DNA of 64,000 nt from Cellvibrionaceae bacterium 1162T.S.0a.05. Its GTDB lineage: Bacteria > Pseudomonadota > Gammaproteobacteria > Pseudomonadales > Cellvibrionaceae. The notes under the pieces were generated by a model. It saw only the letters and a program-made list of their open reading frames with translations. It ran no database searches and had not been told where the DNA came from. The stretch is taken from assembly GCA_000964245.1 (NCBI GenBank), contig LANB01000001.1, positions 3,785,501 to 3,849,500 on the forward strand, given 5' to 3'. This document shows positions 61,678 to 64,000 of this stretch, piece after piece (the stretch's first letter is position 1; each line of letters begins with the position of its first letter). Made by a program: the position numbers and the translations under genes.

Positions 61678-62329
61678 CTCTCGCCCCCTGGTTCTCAAGA
61701 ACATAGGTAAAGATATTTTGTACACGCTCTACTTCTACCGCCTCGCCGTTAATAATACGCGGCTTGTATTTAAATCTACTGGCGGCAGCAATAGAAGGAC
61801 GCCTAAAGGAGCTATGGTCACAACGCCCTTCTACGACAGAAATATTTCGAGTGGACCCGGTTGTTGTTACCGTGTACTCGACAACACAGATACCTTCTAT
61901 ACCACGAGAAGAAGCCGACACAGGATAAATGGGCGCGACTTTCACGATGGGCAGAAATTCGCCCTCCCCTGAGCCGAAGCCAAAACCATCGGTATCGACA
62001 TCCACGTTGCCATCGAGCGGGATATCACTGATCGCAAGGGCGTTCATATCAGAAGACAAGTCATTACTATCGGGCGCTTGCGGTACCGGCGGTGCTTTTT
62101 CGACTTCAGGTCGTTCTGGCTTGCGTTGTTTTCTTTCGGAACTTTCATTACGTTGTAAACGTACAAAATCAAGGATGTGAACACGTGCCGATTCATCCAT
62201 GCGCTGCTCACCGAATTGAATGAGTGCATACATAAACCAGGTAAGCAAACCAGCGATCGCACACCCTGCAAGAAACATTGCGACGACGCGCAAGAGGTAT
62301 CCACTGTCCTGGATATTTTGATCCTGCAT
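61670..62329 (-). CDS. tonB: energy transducer TonB
   Basis: A 219-aa TonB. The N-terminal anchor is at about residues 10-36 (YLLRVVAMFLAGCAIAGLLTWFMYAL). A short proline-poor linker with KPERPEVEKAPPVPQAPD follows. The C-terminal domain contains VAPIYPVSASSRGIEGICVVEY, SIAAASRFKYKPRIINGEAVEV and the TVTTTGSTRNISVVEG strand typical of TonB. It spans the periplasm and transfers proton-motive energy to TonB-dependent receptors such as that at 25197-28334. ATG 62329 follows exbD closely; longer starts run into exbD. Confidence 0.92.
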   Translation of the reverse strand: MQDQNIQDSGYLLRVVAMFLAGCAIAGLLTWFMYALIQFGEQRMDESARVHILDFVRLQRNESSERKQRKPERPEVEKAPPVPQAPDSNDLSSDMNALAISDIPLDGNVDVDTDGFGFGSGEGEFLPIVKVAPIYPVSASSRGIEGICVVEYTVTTTGSTRNISVVEGRCDHSSFRRPSIAAASRFKYKPRIINGEAVEVERVQNIFTYVLENQGARDE

Positions 62330-62336
62330 AACCTTG

Positions 62337-62744
62337 TTATTTGTCACGTGCAGCGATGGCAATGTCGTATACCCCGGCTTTTCTTGATGCATCCATGACT
62401 TGTACCAACACTTCATTTGTAGAGTTAGCATCTGCCTGCACTACAACAGACCCTTTGGGGTTTTCTGCGTGCAAACGTTCTATATTGGGTCTTAGCGCTC
62501 GGAAGTCGACCTCTCTACGGTTAATCCAGATTCTATTGTCTGCGTCAATCGCAATCAGGATGTTCGCTTTCTCCTGCACAACGGCAGTGGATGCCTGGGG
62601 CTGGTTTACTTCAATTCCAGCCTGTTTCACAAATGTGGCGGTCACAATGAAAAAGATCAACATGATAAATACCACGTCCATCATTGGTGTGATATCTACC
62701 GTGGCTTCCTGTTCATCTCCGTTATCACTTAAAAATCTACGCAT
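62337..62744 (-). CDS. exbD: biopolymer transport protein ExbD
   Basis: A 135-aa ExbD. The single membrane segment contains VDITPMMDVVFIMLIFFIVTATF, with the conserved Asp for proton movement. The periplasmic part ends NEVLVQVMDASRKAGVYDIAIAARDK. It works with ExbB and TonB. It starts 70 nt after the small exbB gene and its stop is 7 nt from the tonB start. Confidence 0.94.
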   Translation of the reverse strand: MRRFLSDNGDEQEATVDITPMMDVVFIMLIFFIVTATFVKQAGIEVNQPQASTAVVQEKANILIAIDADNRIWINRREVDFRALRPNIERLHAENPKGSVVVQADANSTNEVLVQVMDASRKAGVYDIAIAARDK

Positions 62745-62814
62745 TATTCGAGACCTTTTTTAATCCGTCAGATTGACGTCTACTGACCGTGTTTTAAAAA
62801 TTTTAAACTTATCG

Positions 62815-63342
62815 CTAGCCATCGAGCGGCATTTTCTCTGCAAGTCGCTCATTCTGTGCCGCGACATAACGGCTCAGATAACTCAATATTGGCAGAGCAG
62901 AGATCGCAACGACCATCCCGGCCATTGTAGTAATAATGGCTTTGGATACACCTCCGGCTGTTGCCCGCGGGTTGGTACCGCCGGTAATCGCCACCGCATC
63001 AAAAATTTCCAACATGCCGAGTACCGTGCCCAGCAAACCAAGTAGTGGGCAAAGTTTTACCAGGGTTTTTAACAGCGACAAATTACGCTGTAAAAACCGG
63101 TTCGACTGAAAAAGTAAATGGGTGCGATGTTGCTGCGCATGCCAGGAGCGTCTTTCCTCACGTTCTTGCCAGACTTGCAACCAACGATTGGTGAGCAAGG
63201 GGTAAACAAACGCCAGGAAATAAAAACGCTCGAGTAAAAGCGTCCACATCAGAGCCGCCAGCACAATAATCAGCAACAAAATATCACCGCCTAGGTCCAG
63301 CATATAGCCGAACCAGGGGAAGAGATTGTCAAACCAGATCAT
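62815..63342 (-). CDS. exbB: MotA/TolQ/ExbB proton channel protein (small ExbB)
   Basis: A 175-aa ExbB family protein with three hydrophobic segments (MLDLGGDILLLIIVLAALMW; CPLLGLLGTVLGMLEIFDAVAI; AIITTMAGMVVAISALPILSYL). The GLLGTVLGM and TAGGVSKAIITTMAGMVVAIS signatures of the MotA/TolQ/ExbB channel are clear. Its ATG (63342) overlaps the stop of the large ExbB-like gene by one base (TGATG). Together with that gene it forms a two-ExbB energising unit. Confidence 0.92.
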   Translation of the reverse strand: MIWFDNLFPWFGYMLDLGGDILLLIIVLAALMWTLLLERFYFLAFVYPLLTNRWLQVWQEREERRSWHAQQHRTHLLFQSNRFLQRNLSLLKTLVKLCPLLGLLGTVLGMLEIFDAVAITGGTNPRATAGGVSKAIITTMAGMVVAISALPILSYLSRYVAAQNERLAEKMPLDG

Positions 63343-64000
63343 CAAGCGACCTTACCTTTGTTGGCTTGTTTTTCCGCTTGCCGGGCAACAATGGCAACGG
63401 CTTCCTGTTCAAGCACATTGGTGATGGCTTTTGCCCGTGTTTGAACAAAGTTATGTAGCAGCAGTGTGGGAATCGCCACGGTCAAGCCCAGAACGGTTGT
63501 CACCAGCGCTTGTGAAATACCTCCCGCCATCATTTTCGGGTCACCTGCACCGAACAGTACAATAGCCTGGAAGGTAATGATCATGCCGGTTACGGTTCCG
63601 AGCAGCCCCATTAGTGGTGCGACTGCGGCAATGATTTTAAGGAAGCTTAAGCCGAGATTGATTCTGGGCACTTCGCGCATAACCGCTTCACCCATTTTCA
63701 GTTCCAGCGTTTCCAGATCCCGATCCTTGTGCGATGCATATTCGTCGAGAATACGCCCGAGGGGGTTGTCCTGAATGTTATCGGGCTGACGAATTTGTGC
63801 CTGAACCTTTTTGTTTATAAAGAAAAGGTGAACAAGCCGAGCAATAGCGACGCAAAGCGCGACAAAACCCAGAGAAAGAATCACGTAACCAATTACCCCA
63901 CCCTGGGCAACGCGCTCTTTCAAGTTGGGCGCGGCAACCATCAAGCTTAGTAATTGCCCGCGTGTTGGGTCCACTGTAAAGGGCACCACGCCGCTGGGGT
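63342..64000 (-). CDS. large MotA/TolQ/ExbB proton channel protein (TtpC-like), 5' end outside window
   Basis: The reading frame is open to the right edge, so only the C-terminal ~218 codons are present; an internal GTG at 63989 is not the true start. Visible parts: GGVIGYVILSLGFVALCVAIAR (membrane helix), APLMGLLGTVTGMIITFQAI and MMAGGISQALVTTVLGLTVAIPTLLLHNF, the classic ExbB channel signatures. The preceding linker (VPFTVDPTRGQLLSLM) and the likely long N-terminal part fit the large ExbB/TtpC-type protein that precedes a small ExbB in such operons. It probably forms the main proton channel with ExbD. Confidence 0.9.
   Translation of the reverse strand, partial: PSGVVPFTVDPTRGQLLSLMVAAPNLKERVAQGGVIGYVILSLGFVALCVAIARLVHLFFINKKVQAQIRQPDNIQDNPLGRILDEYASHKDRDLETLELKMGEAVMREVPRINLGLSFLKIIAAVAPLMGLLGTVTGMIITFQAIVLFGAGDPKMMAGGISQALVTTVLGLTVAIPTLLLHNFVQTRAKAITNVLEQEAVAIVARQAEKQANKGKVA

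Overview
The window looks like chromosome of a plant-polysaccharide-degrading, facultatively fermentative gammaproteobacterium, most like the Cellvibrionaceae (Saccharophagus/Teredinibacter type). The hints are a poly-serine linker in a secreted glycosidase, a TonB-dependent receptor beside tryptophan-halogenase-like flavoproteins, and a TonB/ExbB/ExbD/TPR energising operon. This placement is inference from gene content. No rRNA, tRNA, IS element, integrase or CRISPR array was seen.

Region 1 (1-16036, all minus strand, running off the left edge) is a contractile injection system (CIS, a phage-tail-like particle). In transcription order it holds a small unknown gene, a Pvc16/DUF4255-type cap protein, an unknown protein, a long sheath, a tube, a second sheath-like protein, a second tube, a CIS-tube-domain protein with an Ala/Gly/Ser-rich tail, a 55-aa protein, hub (gpD), spike (gpV), a 549-aa protein with a C-terminal membrane segment, gp25, a gpJ/gp47-type baseplate protein and a partial tail protein. 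No head, terminase, lysis or integrase genes occur, so it is not a prophage. No AAA+ ATPase, PAAR tip, fibre or effector is visible; these may lie beyond the left edge. A divergent sigma-54 activator (16616-18058) faces the operon across an intergenic region with a near-consensus -24/-12 promoter and two matching GGG-N10-CCC sites. The CIS is therefore probably a switchable RpoN regulon.

Region 2 (18036-30105) is an arabinoxylan/arabinan-type utilisation locus. It holds a TonB-dependent receptor, two flavin-dependent halogenase-like proteins, a GH30 lipoprotein and a GH127/GH146 arabinofuranosidase on the minus strand. A divergent membrane-anchored AraC-type sensor-regulator probably controls them.

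Region 3 (30434-61677, minus strand, mostly tight or overlapping genes) is a redox/energy island. From upstream to downstream it holds hypA-B-C-D-E-F; a GltD-like NAD(P)H oxidoreductase with ferredoxin domain; pyruvate:ferredoxin oxidoreductase; a dihydroorotate-dehydrogenase-like protein; PEP synthase; an APH/P-loop kinase fusion; a group 3b-type NAD(P)-linked [NiFe] hydrogenase (hydB, cNMP-domain protein, hydG, hydD, hydA, protease); a complete bacterial-type V-ATPase in the order B-D-I-K-E-(DUF2764-like)-A; and a tandem universal stress protein. The set suggests pyruvate/ferredoxin/NADPH/H2 interconversion plus rotary ion pumping under low oxygen. The V-ATPase c subunit keeps Na+-site-like residues.

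Region 4 (60439-64000) is a TonB energising operon: large ExbB (partial), small ExbB, ExbD, TonB and a TPR lipoprotein-less periplasmic protein. It abuts hypA by 2 nt, so the TonB and hyp genes may share a transcript.
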